Source: an uncultured Nostocoides sp. (GTDB taxonomy: Bacteria > Actinomycetota > Actinomycetes > Actinomycetales > Dermatophilaceae). From it: 64,000 bases of DNA. Shown here piece after piece: positions 40,801 to 48,432 of the stretch. The position numbers were made by a program, and so were the translations under genes. The notes beneath the pieces were generated by a model. The model was not told the origin of the DNA and ran no database searches. It worked only from the letters and a program-made list of their open reading frames with translations. The DNA is taken from positions 49,721 through 113,720 of the forward strand of contig CALMQX010000027.1 in assembly GCA_937873315.1 (NCBI GenBank). Reading direction: 5' to 3'. Each line of letters starts with the position of its first letter. Positions within the stretch are counted from its first letter, which is position 1.

Positions 40801-41312
40801 TCCGCGCGATCGCTGGCGTCGAGCCGGGTCTGCACTCGGTGGAGGTCGACCACCGCGAGAACACGACCTGGTCTCCGGAGGAAGTCGAGGTGGTGGTGAA
40901 CCTGGTCGGCTCACTGCTCGGCCGGGACTTTGCGCCCGGTGCAGGCGAGGCCCGCCGCCCGCTTGCGCAGAGCGATGTCATCGTCATTACGCCGTACAAC
41001 GCCCAGGTCTCGGCCCTGCGCATCGCGCTGACGGGCGCGGGACTGGCGGACGTGCCGGTGGGGACGGTCGACAAGTTCCAGGGGCAGGAGGCCGCGGTGG
41101 CCATCGTCTCGCTGGCTGCGTCGGGTGCCGGCGGGGTGGGGGTGTCGCGTGGCCTGGAGTTCCTGCTCTCGCGCAACCGCCTCAATGTCGCCATCTCCCG
41201 CGGACAGGTGGCGGCCTATCTCGTCCACGGACGCGGGCTGCGGGAGGTCGCGCCGAGCACGCCGAAGGATCTGCTCGCACTCGGAGCTTTCTTGAGACTG
41301 CTCGGGAGCTGA
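37803..41312 (+). CDS. TM0106-type RecB-like nuclease fused to SF1 helicase
   Basis: A 1169-residue DNA or RNA processing enzyme in three parts. Residues 1-235 are a PD-(D/E)XK RecB-like nuclease (GHVDF, VSDTKLAR, QIGAYAAVLQAAG) with Cys21 and a CxxCxxC cluster at 222, 225 and 228, the layout of a Cas4/AddB/Dna2-type iron-sulfur site. Residues 310-520 resemble the DEDD RNase H-like domain (DLFFDFEGDPLW, YNRDDCVSTLRL). Residues 770-1169 are a DNA2/NAM7-like helicase with intact Walker A GPPGTGKTWVG, Walker B VVIDEAGQF, GDPQQLPQV and LNVAISRGQ. The family is widespread and its role is not established; repair or RNA turnover are both possible. Confidence 0.88.
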   Translation: MFLLRDRLIVSASDLRLASECEFATLRALDLTLGRVDKGVVEDDPMADRLGELGDLHEQARLRELRAEHPGEGAVVELGRPDYSSVESLDAAMRHTLDALSLDSGVEVLCQATLFDGSFVGHVDFLERTPAGWLVSDTKLARHATVPALLQIGAYAAVLQAAGVPLAPQARLSLGSGADEDFPVAELVAVYAARRARLDALLAAHRAQPFPARWDDDTVTACGRCSVCEEEAQASLDLVLVAGMRMPTRRRLREAGVLTVSDLAARTEPVHEVRDRTLERLRRQAQLQVAFAANPQAGVIAEIIDGHELRRLPAPSNGDLFFDFEGDPLWAERGSSLWGLEYLFGMVEVDAGAPSYRAFWAHDRLDEKAALIAFVEHVEARRRTWPDLHVYHYAPYEVSALKRLSARYAVCEDTVDQWLRDGLFVDLYAVVRSSLRVSQRSYSLKKLEPLYMEARSGEVTAAADSIVAYHQFMALRDADRFDEARAQLDEIADYNRDDCVSTLRLRNWLLSQAGDDEEAPTPPPVETMPQPDSVSPERQALMDLEELLRSRIADIRVPERSPHEQAVAMTAASVLFHAREDKPKWQAHFERLRLPVRDWRGEEGVFIVDEAEVVDAWFTQSARQRPRRVLRLEGEPLREIPLGTGAEVHAVYALPAPEGIDVKPGHANGESTATVQILRTEERVGANGRLRQVLTVLELMPRAGAEHTAYPTALVPSGHVRTGSIDAALAEYGQRVLAALPELPTCVGSDLLLRRAPRCRGGGALPAVGSGPTRHIDAITAALRGMDDSYVAVQGPPGTGKTWVGARVIAALVAQGWRIGVTSQSHAAIENLLTAVVAAGVPADQVAKEPKATADPTWTALAKADELASFAAGQGGGYVIGGTAWDLTHLGRVGRGQLDLVVIDEAGQFSLAKTLAVALAGSRLLLLGDPQQLPQVSTGSHPDPVDESALGWLLGGDPVVPATHGYFLERTWRMHPRLTEAVSELSYAGELLSQEAVTAVRAIAGVEPGLHSVEVDHRENTTWSPEEVEVVVNLVGSLLGRDFAPGAGEARRPLAQSDVIVITPYNAQVSALRIALTGAGLADVPVGTVDKFQGQEAAVAIVSLAASGAGGVGVSRGLEFLLSRNRLNVAISRGQVAAYLVHGRGLREVAPSTPKDLLALGAFLRLLGS

Positions 41313-41392
41313 GCTCCTCGCTCGCCCACGGCTCACGCACTGCATCGAGTTCGTCGTGACTCCGCGTCGGTGTTATCGTTGCTGCGCACTTC

Positions 41393-41465
41393 GGGGCTGT
41401 GGCGCAGTTGGTAGCGCGTCTCGTTCGCAATGAGAAGGCCAGGGGTTCGAATCCCCTCAGCTCCA
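41393..41465 (+). tRNA. tRNA-Ala (anticodon CGC)
   Basis: A normal 73-base cloverleaf: acceptor GGGGCTG/CAGCTCC with one G-T pair, D arm GGCGCAGTTGGTAGCGCG, anticodon arm CTCGT-TCGCA-ATGAG with CGC in the loop, T arm AGGGG-TTCGAAT-CCCCT. CCA is not encoded. A terminator hairpin follows about 30 bases later. Confidence 0.93.
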
Positions 41466-41493
41466 CCCGTGTGATGTCTCAAGACATCGGCGA

Positions 41494-41520
41494 CAGGGCG
41501 AACCCTCAGGGTTCGCCCTG
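41494..41520 (+). terminator. Terminator after tRNA-Ala
   Basis: CAGGGCGAACCCT and AGGGTTCGCCCTG are exact complements with a minimal loop (in practice an 11-bp stem and five-base loop), followed by TTTCGCGTTTT. A smaller palindrome GATGTCT-CA-AGACATC lies at 41473-41488. Confidence 0.85.
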
Positions 41521-41554
41521 TTTCGCGTTTTGGGGTTGGTATCGAATACCCGCC

Positions 41555-41707
41555 CTCTCAGGGGCGAAGGCGTGGGAGCGCGTCCGGATCATCCCCCTGC
41601 ACGGCTCGCCGAGGCGACAGGTCTACCTGGCCAGCCGTACTGGGGCCCAAGGACGTCCGGCCCTCCGGAGCGTCATCGCCGCCCTGAAGGAGGCACGGCC
41701 TACCTGA
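41555..41707 (+). pseudogene. Possible remnant of a LysR-type regulator C-terminus
   Basis: In one frame the DNA between tRNA-Ala and the MFS gene reads IIPLHGSPRRQVYLASRT followed by GRPALRSVIAALKEA and a stop, resembling the final strand and helix of LysR-family effector domains. No start, DNA-binding domain or ribosome site precedes it; upstream the frame runs into the tRNA and its terminator. It may be the debris of a recombination at the tRNA. The rest of 41466-41770 holds nothing else I can identify. Confidence 0.4.
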
Positions 41708-41770
41708 CAGTTGCAGCGCCCGGGCAACTCGCCGAGGCGACCCCGCCGCCGCGAACCGGCGCACGGGGAA

Positions 41771-43198
41771 CTAGGCCCCGACGCGCACCTTTTCACGCAG
41801 CCCGAACCAACTGACCAACCCACCCAGCGCCAAGAGCACCGCGCACGCCACCATCGCGATCCGATAGCCGCTCGTCATCGCCGTCGGATCTTGGTAGGCC
41901 TCCCCCGAGAGCCCGGCCAGCGCCGGCACGGCCGCGACAGCCAGCAACGACCCGGCGCGCGCCACGGCATTGTTTACCCCGCTGGCCACCCCTGCCTGCT
42001 GATCGGGGGCCGCCCCCAAGACTGCCGCCGTCAGCGGCGAAACCAAGGCCGCCAACCCCAGCGCGAAGACGACCATGCCGGGCAGCACCCCCCACCACTG
42101 CGTTCCAGGGCCAACCCCGAGCAGCAGCACCACTCCTACGGCACACACCAGCGGCCCGATGGTCATGGGCAAACGCGGACCGATTCGATCCGCCACGGAC
42201 GCGGCTCGTGACGAGAGCAGCATGAGGGCGATGGTGACCGGCAGAGCGCTCAAGCCCGACGCCAGGGCCGACCACCCGGCAGAAACCTGCAGCTGCAGCA
42301 CCACGACAAAGAAGACCGCGCCGAGCGCGCCATACACCAGCGCGGTCATGGCATTGGCAGCGGAAAACACCCGCGAGGAGAACAGCGAGAGCGGCACGAG
42401 CGGATGGGTCGTATGCCGCGCGCTCACCACCCAGCCCACGCCCGCAACCAGCGCGGCGACACCTCCGAGCCAGGCCCCACGGGAGTCGCCATCGCCGGCC
42501 GCAGTCAGGGCGTAGGTCGAAGCCGCCAGGGCAACTACCGTCAAGCCGGCACCGGTCCAGTCGAAGCGACCAACCGCATCCGGGTTCCGACTCTCCGGGA
42601 CGGCATACAGCGTCACAGCGATCACGATGAGACACAGCGGGATGTTGATCCCAAAGATCCAGCGCCAGCCGCCGTGATCCACCAGCCAGCCCCCGACAAA
42701 TGGGCCGACCGCCGCGGCGACCCCGGACAGGCCGGCCCAGGTGCCGATGGCCGGCGCCCGGTCCTCCACCCCAAACGAACTCTGGATGATCGCCAAGGCA
42801 CCCGGGGTCAGCAAGGCCGCCCCCACGCCCTGGAGCACGCGCAACACGATGAGCTGGGTCGGTGACTGCGCGAGCGCACAGGCCGCCGATGCGAGCATGA
42901 AGACCGTCATCCCCACCAGGTACACCCGTCGGCGACCGAGCCGATCCCCGAGCGCCCCGCCAACCAGCACCAACGAGGCCAGGCTCAGCAGGTAGCCATT
43001 CACCACCCACGACAGCTCCGCCAGCGAGGCATTGAGTTCACCGCCAATCGTGCGCAGCGCGATATTGACGATGCTTCCGTCGAGGATGGCCACCCCCGAG
43101 CCGAGGGTGAGCGCGAGCAGCGTCAGCCGCCCTTGCCGCTCCGAACGACTGAGCAGAACTGCGGTCACGACCGTCCTCGTTGGGTTCGTGGCGGACAC
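41771..43198 (-). CDS. MFS exporter, DHA2 (14-helix) type
   Basis: A 475-residue major facilitator with 14 predicted helices. Motif A is GGALGDRLGRRRVYLVG (between helices 2 and 3), motif B is LIVLRVLQGVGAALLTPGALAII, and motif C-like GLSGVAAAVGPFVGGWLVDH is the antiporter signature of drug exporters. The first helix carries the LDGSIVNIALRTI element of the DHA2/EmrB branch. It probably expels a toxic compound using the proton gradient; substrate unknown. A GTG start at 43198 is preceded by GGAAG that is very close. It is divergent from the AI-2E family gene. Confidence 0.9.
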   Translation of the reverse strand: MSATNPTRTVVTAVLLSRSERQGRLTLLALTLGSGVAILDGSIVNIALRTIGGELNASLAELSWVVNGYLLSLASLVLVGGALGDRLGRRRVYLVGMTVFMLASAACALAQSPTQLIVLRVLQGVGAALLTPGALAIIQSSFGVEDRAPAIGTWAGLSGVAAAVGPFVGGWLVDHGGWRWIFGINIPLCLIVIAVTLYAVPESRNPDAVGRFDWTGAGLTVVALAASTYALTAAGDGDSRGAWLGGVAALVAGVGWVVSARHTTHPLVPLSLFSSRVFSAANAMTALVYGALGAVFFVVVLQLQVSAGWSALASGLSALPVTIALMLLSSRAASVADRIGPRLPMTIGPLVCAVGVVLLLGVGPGTQWWGVLPGMVVFALGLAALVSPLTAAVLGAAPDQQAGVASGVNNAVARAGSLLAVAAVPALAGLSGEAYQDPTAMTSGYRIAMVACAVLLALGGLVSWFGLREKVRVGA

Positions 43199-43274
43199 CT
43201 TCCGCGCGTTCCCCTGACCCTACGACGCTCCCGCCCAACGCGCCCCACCGCAGCCCGCGACATACGATGCCCGC

Positions 43275-44477
43275 ATGGGAATCCGCTTGACTCGCCGACC
43301 GCAGCGGCAAGAACTCCAGCCTGCCCCGCAGCATCCTGGGCTCGCGCCCGGCGAGACCCGGCGCCCGGAGTGGGCGGTCCCCTTGGGGGTGCGAACCGCC
43401 AGCGAGTGGGCCTGGCGGTACATGGTCATCGTCGCCTCGGTCGGCCTCACCGCGTGGCTGCTCTCGCAGGTCTCGGAGGTTGCCATTCCGGTGGTGGTGG
43501 CGACCTTGCTCTCCGCCCTGCTGCACCCGATCAAGCGCTTTCTCCAGCGCTTCATGCCCAACGGACTCGCCGCCGGCATCACCGTCCTGGGAACGCTGGC
43601 GATCTTGATTGGGCTGTTCTCCTTCGTGGGCAGCCAGTTCTCCACTCAGTTTGGCGATCTGACCAATCAGGTGAGCGAGGGCCTAGCGCAGATTCGAGAC
43701 TGGATCTCCAGCACCTTCCGGCTTTCGGACACCCAGATCACTGAATACCTGAGCAAGGCCCGGGATGAGCTCACCTCGGGCGACACCAACCTGGGTGCGC
43801 GTGCGGCGGCGGCTGGGCTCACCGCGAGCCATGTTGTCGCAGGCTTCTTCTTGGCGATGTTCTCGCTCTTCTTCTTCCTCTCAGATGGACCCCGAATCTG
43901 GGGCTGGTTGGTCCGTCTGTTCCCCCGCGGAGCCCGGGACAAGGTTCACTCCAGCGGTCTCATCGCCTGGAATCAGGTCTCCGCGTTCGCCCGCGCCACC
44001 GTCCTCGTCGCGGCCGTCGACGCACTGGGTATCGGCGTGGGTGCGGCGATACTCGGCGTTCCGTTCGCGTCCGGTATCGGCCTGCTCGTGTTCTTCGGCG
44101 CCTTCGTGCCGATCATCGGCGCCGCACTCTCCGGCAGTGTTGCGGTCATCCTCGCGCTCGTGGCCCTGGGCCCGGTCAAGGCGCTCATCATGGTCGGCAT
44201 CGTGGTCGCCGTCCAGCAGCTGGAGAGCCACCTGTTGCAGCCGATTCTCATCGGTCGCGCGATGTCCGTGCATCCCTTGGCGGTGGTGCTCGCTATCGCG
44301 GCCGGAGTGGTCGTCGCGGGAATCGTCGGCGCCCTGATCGCGGTCCCCAGCGTGGCCGTCCTCAATGCCGTGGGCCATCACCTGCTCGACGGGGATCACT
44401 CATCTCCGCAGGACTCCGCCGAGGAGTCGGCGCCCGACTCAGCTGCGCCCGCGGAGACGAGCACCGAGGACGCGTAG
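43275..44477 (+). CDS. AI-2E family transporter (PerM-like permease)
   Basis: A 400-residue membrane protein of the AI-2E exporter/PerM family, with eight helices: a first hairpin (VSEVAIPVVVATLLSALLHPIKRFLQRF), a central soluble stretch with STQFGDLTNQVSEGL, and the conserved C-terminal LVFFGAFVPIIGAALSG and QQLESHLLQPILIGRAMSVHPLAVVLAI. Members include AI-2 exporters and sodium/proton antiporters, so the family name does not fix the substrate. The N-terminal 45 residues and the C-terminal 35 residues are polar, disordered extensions. Confidence 0.88.
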   Translation: MGIRLTRRPQRQELQPAPQHPGLAPGETRRPEWAVPLGVRTASEWAWRYMVIVASVGLTAWLLSQVSEVAIPVVVATLLSALLHPIKRFLQRFMPNGLAAGITVLGTLAILIGLFSFVGSQFSTQFGDLTNQVSEGLAQIRDWISSTFRLSDTQITEYLSKARDELTSGDTNLGARAAAAGLTASHVVAGFFLAMFSLFFFLSDGPRIWGWLVRLFPRGARDKVHSSGLIAWNQVSAFARATVLVAAVDALGIGVGAAILGVPFASGIGLLVFFGAFVPIIGAALSGSVAVILALVALGPVKALIMVGIVVAVQQLESHLLQPILIGRAMSVHPLAVVLAIAAGVVVAGIVGALIAVPSVAVLNAVGHHLLDGDHSSPQDSAEESAPDSAAPAETSTEDA

Positions 44478-44516
44478 CGCCCCCTGATCCACGCCCGTGA
44501 CAGGCGGCCGATCTGA

Positions 44517-45422
44517 TCAGTCGCCGACGGCCCGGCGGGTCTGCGGCTCGTAGCCAGCCTCGGCTTCCGGGGCTGTCGCGGACTCGTCGGCATCGATCGC
44601 CGCGTCCGGGGCAACCGGAGCCGGGGCGGCCTTGACCTTCATCGTGTAGGTCGGGCGCGGCACCGGCACGGGCTGCCAGGTCAGCGGGATGTCATCCTCG
44701 TCCACCGCGACCACGGCCGGGACGGACTCAGCGCTGGCCGAGACCACTTCGACGGAGATGAACTCTTCGGTGGCCAAACCGGCAGCATCGGCGACCGCCT
44801 CGGCGGCCGGGTCGAGCGATGAGGCCGCAACGTCAGGCGTCGGCGAGGCCGAGGCAGCGCGCGGAGTCGAGCGGGCCACGGCAGCCGGGACGTCTTCGCC
44901 ACGGGCACGGCGCTGGGCGCGGCGGTACTCGCGCAGAGCGCTCTGAGCGCGCTGCTCTGCCTGCACACACGAGCGAAGCCAGAACAGGGCGGCCACCGTG
45001 ATGGCCAGCGCGCCCGCAACCACGGTCCACGAGGTCAACCCGAAGGGCGCCAACACGGCGGTGATCAGCGTGGCCAGGAGGCCACCGAGGAAGGTCAGCC
45101 CGCGTACCGGGCGGGCCGGGCGGGCCCGGTATGCCGCGGGCCGAGTCGGCATGGCGGGCCGCGAAGCCGGTGCCTGCGCGCTCTCGCGCTGGGTGGACCG
45201 CGTCGTCAGGATGGCCGGGCGGGTCTCTCGGCCAGCTTCCTCGCCATAGGCCATGACCCGCGCGCTCTGTCGACCGCTGGCGTCGAGGACGCGCATGGCG
45301 TCTGAAAGCTGGTCCACGGTGCGAGCGGTCATGGCGTGCTCGCGGCGGCGCACCCAGTACTGCACGAAGAAGACAGCCCAGATCCCCACGATGGCGACGA
45401 AGACGAGGCTGTTTGGCTGCAC
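44517..45422 (-). CDS. sepX: SepX/GlpR-like divisome membrane protein
   Basis: A 301-residue protein with an N-terminal transmembrane helix (NSLVFVAIVGIWAVFFVQYWVRRRE), a basic linker with many Arg and Thr, two adjacent helices (FLGGLLATLITAVLAPF and WTVVAGALAITVAALFWL), a coiled segment and a long acidic Ala/Pro/Val tail. This architecture and its position after rimJ in the galU-moeA-rimJ operon match SepX (GlpR), a divisome component of Streptomyces and mycobacteria. I place the start at the GTG at 45422, because homologues begin with PNSL just after the initiator; a GTG at 45467 would add 15 residues. Confidence 0.7.
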   Translation of the reverse strand: MQPNSLVFVAIVGIWAVFFVQYWVRRREHAMTARTVDQLSDAMRVLDASGRQSARVMAYGEEAGRETRPAILTTRSTQRESAQAPASRPAMPTRPAAYRARPARPVRGLTFLGGLLATLITAVLAPFGLTSWTVVAGALAITVAALFWLRSCVQAEQRAQSALREYRRAQRRARGEDVPAAVARSTPRAASASPTPDVAASSLDPAAEAVADAAGLATEEFISVEVVSASAESVPAVVAVDEDDIPLTWQPVPVPRPTYTMKVKAAPAPVAPDAAIDADESATAPEAEAGYEPQTRRAVGD

Positions 45423-45506
45423 GGAGTCGACGGTATGCCGACCGCCCGAGTCACCCGTGGATCTCACCCGGTGTGTCGCAGAAGTGACACGTGTGACGGG
45501 TGTTCA

Positions 45507-46211
45507 TCATGCCTGCGAGCTACGGGAATTGCCCAGCCTAGCCAGCCGATCAATGAGCCGCTCGCCGGCCAGATCCTCCACTGTCACGGCGTAGGAACGG
45601 TGGTCGCGCCAGGCGCCATCAATGTGCAGATACCGCTGGCGTTCGCCCTCATCCCGGAAGCCCAGCTTGCGCACCACGGCGATCGACGCGGCATTCTCCG
45701 GGCGGATGTTCACCTCGATGCGATGCAGTCGCCGATGCTCGAACGCAAAGTCACCGGCGAGCGCCAAAGCCGTCGGGGCGACACCCAGGCCGGCCACGGC
45801 GCGACTGACCCAATAGCCAACCGTGCAGGAGCGAAAGGAGCCCAACACGATATTGCTGACATTGAGTTGACCCACGAGTTGGCCATCCACGGTGATGACG
45901 AAGGGCAGTGCCCGGCCCAGGCGCGCCTCCTCGTCGTAGCGCGCGACCAAGGCGGCGAAGTTCAGCGGCGGTCCGTCCTCGGCGGGGGAAGTCGCGTCCC
46001 AGGGCTCCAGCCACGCGGCATTCGCCCGCCGCACGGCATGGAAGGTGCCTTCATCCGAGAGCCGAAGCGCCCGCAGTTCGAGGGAGATCCCGCCGACCGA
46101 CGTGCCGCGCAGGGCAACCGGCCAGGTCACCCCATCGATGGGCGCCGCACCGGTGAGGACACGCGCCGCCTGGCTGATCCGTCGCCAGCCCCCCGCCACC
46201 GAGCCGCTCAA
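45507..46211 (-). CDS. rimJ: GNAT N-acetyltransferase, RimJ/RimL type
   Basis: A 234-residue acetyltransferase. After a 40-residue leader the GNAT domain has LELRALRLSDEGTFHAVRRANAAWLEPWDAT, the RimJ-type PFVITVDGQLVGQLNVSNI, the acetyl-CoA loop GYWVSRAVAGLGVAPTAL and RIEVNIRPENAASIAVVRKLGF. RimJ-type enzymes acetylate protein N-termini; the target is unknown. The TTG start overlaps the moaB stop. The gene order moeA-(moaC-moaB)-rimJ-sepX resembles mycobacteria. Confidence 0.85.
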   Translation of the reverse strand: MSGSVAGGWRRISQAARVLTGAAPIDGVTWPVALRGTSVGGISLELRALRLSDEGTFHAVRRANAAWLEPWDATSPAEDGPPLNFAALVARYDEEARLGRALPFVITVDGQLVGQLNVSNIVLGSFRSCTVGYWVSRAVAGLGVAPTALALAGDFAFEHRRLHRIEVNIRPENAASIAVVRKLGFRDEGERQRYLHIDGAWRDHRSYAVTVEDLAGERLIDRLARLGNSRSSQA

Positions 46212-46711
46212 TGGTCACCGCCCCGCAGCTGAGACACCGCATGAGGCACGACCTCCCGGAGCACGCCGAGCCCGTCGCGTACCCCGCCGGTCGAGCCAGG
46301 GAGGTTGACGATCAGTGTCTGCCCAGCCATGCCGGCCAGTCCGCGCGAGAGCATCGCGGTCGGAACCCCCGCGGACACCCCGGCCGCCCGTAGGGCCTCG
46401 GCGATCCCCGGCAAGTGCGCGGTGATCAGCGGCGCGGTGGCCTCTGGGGTCCGGTCGGACGGAGTGATCCCGGTGCCCCCGGTGGTCAGCACAACGTCGA
46501 CGCCCGCTGCCAAGGCCGCAGCCAAGGCCTCCCCGACAGCCGGGCCGTCCGGCACGACGACCGGGTCGTTCGCCCGCGCACCCCAACTGCGAATCACCTC
46601 GACGATCAATGCACCGCCGCGGTCCGGGTAGTGACCGGCGGCTGCCCGCGTCGAGCAGGTGATCACCGCCACCAGTAGCCCGTCCCAGCTCCCGACCTGT
46701 GCACTCGTCAT
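46208..46711 (-). CDS. moaB: Molybdopterin adenylyltransferase-like protein, MoaB/MogA family
   Basis: A 167-residue MPT-binding domain protein that should adenylylate molybdopterin before molybdate insertion. Seen are VAVITCSTRAAAGHYPDRGG, VVLTTGGTGITPSDRTPEAT (the TTGGTG signature) and GMAGQTLIVNLPGSTGGVRDGL. It overlaps moaC by ATGA and rimJ by TTGA, so it is translated in a coupled block. MogA and MoaB cannot be separated with certainty from sequence alone. Confidence 0.9.
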   Translation of the reverse strand: MTSAQVGSWDGLLVAVITCSTRAAAGHYPDRGGALIVEVIRSWGARANDPVVVPDGPAVGEALAAALAAGVDVVLTTGGTGITPSDRTPEATAPLITAHLPGIAEALRAAGVSAGVPTAMLSRGLAGMAGQTLIVNLPGSTGGVRDGLGVLREVVPHAVSQLRGGDH

Positions 46712-47205
46712 GGGGCCGTCCAGTCTCCCGATCGGCCACCGGACTTGGCCGTCACCCGAATATCGGTGATGCGGGCGTGTTTATCGACCGCCTTGACCAT
46801 GTCCACGAGGGCGAGGGCGGCGACGCTGACACTGGTCAGGGCCTCCATCTCGATGCCGGTGCGGTCGGCGGTCCGCACGGTGGCGGCAATCTCCACCCCG
46901 TCATCGACCACGCGCAGGTCCACCTCGACTGCGTGCACCGCGATCGGGTGGGCCAGCGGCACTAAGTCGGGGGTGCGTTTGGCCGCCTGGATGCCGGCGA
47001 TCCGCGCGACCGCCAAGGCGTCACCTTTGGGGACATTGCCCGAGCGCAGGGCGGCAACCGCAGTACCGCTGAGCAGCACCCGACCGGCCGCGCTGGCCGA
47101 GCGCCCGGTGATGGGCTTTGCCGACACATCGACCATGTGCGCGCTGCCATCGCTGCGCACGTGGGTCAGCCGAGGGCCACTCGCGCCGAGGTCAGGCTCG
47201 CTCAT
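46708..47205 (-). CDS. moaC: Cyclic pyranopterin monophosphate synthase
   Basis: MoaC makes cPMP from the MoaA product in molybdenum cofactor synthesis. The 165-residue protein has MVDVSAKPITGRSASAAG, GDALAVARIAGIQAAKRTPDLVPLAHPIAVH with the catalytic lysine and histidine region, and the C-terminal VSVAALALVDMVKAVDKHARITDIRVTAKSGGRSGDW. It follows moeA by three bases and overlaps moaB. Confidence 0.96.
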   Translation of the reverse strand: MSEPDLGASGPRLTHVRSDGSAHMVDVSAKPITGRSASAAGRVLLSGTAVAALRSGNVPKGDALAVARIAGIQAAKRTPDLVPLAHPIAVHAVEVDLRVVDDGVEIAATVRTADRTGIEMEALTSVSVAALALVDMVKAVDKHARITDIRVTAKSGGRSGDWTAP

Positions 47206-47208
47206 GGG

Positions 47209-48432
47209 TCAACTGTGCCCGACGAGGGGCAGACAGTGCACCAGGTCACCCGGCTCGATCCGGTCGACGTCACCCGGAATCACTGCCAGCGCGTCTCCCT
47301 CAGACAGGGCTCGCAGCATGTGGCTGCCCTGTCCACCGGATGGACGCAGGCCATCGGGGTCCCGGCGCACTCGGGTGAACTCGACCTTGCCCGCCGCAGC
47401 GGACCAACCGTCGGCGGCGACCGCCTGGATCACGGCCACCTCCTGGAGGAGATCCGCGGGCACATCCTCACCGGCGAGCCTGCGCAGCACCGGCCAGACA
47501 AAGACGTGGAAGGAGACAAAGGAGGACACCGGATTGCCGGGCAGGGTGATGATGGGCGTGCGCCGAGCACCCACGACTCCCGAGCCCTGCGGCATACCGG
47601 GCCGCATGGCGACCTTGACGAAGTCCACTCCTCCGACCGACGTGAGTACTTCCTTGACCGTGTCATAGGCGCCCATCGAGACCCCGCCGGAGGTCAGGAT
47701 CAGATCGGGATCGCCGGGCTGGTCAACCAGTGCGCTCCGCATGAGTTCGGGATCGTCCGGCACGTGGCGCACGCTCACCAGCTCGCCGCCCGCCGCCTCG
47801 ACCAGTGCCGCCAGCATGGCGCCATTCGAGTTGACGATCTGCCCATATGCCGTGGGCTGGCCAACGTCGACTAACTCATCCCCGGTGGACAGCACGGCAA
47901 CTCGGGGTCGCGGAATGCATTGCAGCACCGGGACATTGGCGGCAGCTGCGAGCGCCAGGCGGCCCGGTGTGACGACCAATCCGGCAGGGAGAAGCTCATC
48001 CCCGATGCGAACGTCCTCGCCCTGAGGACGCACATGCCGACCCACCTCGGCGGCCAGGGTGAGCACGACCTGATCGGTGCCGCCATCGCTCTCCTCCACC
48101 GGCACGATGGCATCCGCTCCCTGCGGCATGGGCGCCCCGGTCATGATCCGCAGGGTCGCACCGGGTGGCAGCACGTGCCGCCGAGTGTCCCCTGCGGCGA
48201 TGTCACCAGCCACCGGCAGTACGACAGGAGTGCGAACACTCGCGCCCAGCACATCGGATGAGCGAACGGCATACCCATCCATCGCGGAGTTGTCGAAGCC
48301 CGGGAGGTCGACGGCCGCCCTGACCGGGGCCGCGAGCCGCAACCCCCGGGCCGCTGCGATGGGCACCGCGACCGGCGCAAGCGGGGCGACCAGCGAGAGG
48401 ACGTGTGCCCGATGCTCCGTAACCGTGCGCAT
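47209..48432 (-). CDS. moeA: Molybdopterin molybdenumtransferase
   Basis: MoeA inserts molybdate into adenylylated molybdopterin. The 407-residue protein has the four-domain MoeA layout: VDLPGFDNSAMDGYAVRSSD, the beta-rich IAAGDTRRHVLPPGATLRIMTGAPMPQGAD region, the MogA-like LSTGDELVDV and ILTSGGVSMGAYDTVKEVL, then ITLPGNPVSSFVSFHVF and the C-terminal barrel. The ATG shares bases with the pyrophosphorylase stop (TGATG). With moaC and moaB it forms a molybdenum cofactor block inside the galU-sepX operon. Confidence 0.95.
   Translation of the reverse strand: MRTVTEHRAHVLSLVAPLAPVAVPIAAARGLRLAAPVRAAVDLPGFDNSAMDGYAVRSSDVLGASVRTPVVLPVAGDIAAGDTRRHVLPPGATLRIMTGAPMPQGADAIVPVEESDGGTDQVVLTLAAEVGRHVRPQGEDVRIGDELLPAGLVVTPGRLALAAAANVPVLQCIPRPRVAVLSTGDELVDVGQPTAYGQIVNSNGAMLAALVEAAGGELVSVRHVPDDPELMRSALVDQPGDPDLILTSGGVSMGAYDTVKEVLTSVGGVDFVKVAMRPGMPQGSGVVGARRTPIITLPGNPVSSFVSFHVFVWPVLRRLAGEDVPADLLQEVAVIQAVAADGWSAAAGKVEFTRVRRDPDGLRPSGGQGSHMLRALSEGDALAVIPGDVDRIEPGDLVHCLPLVGHS

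Noticed and set aside
41399..41554. Open frame running through tRNA-Ala
   Set aside because: It reads the tRNA as protein, a common artefact; only the last 50 codons resemble a real protein fragment.
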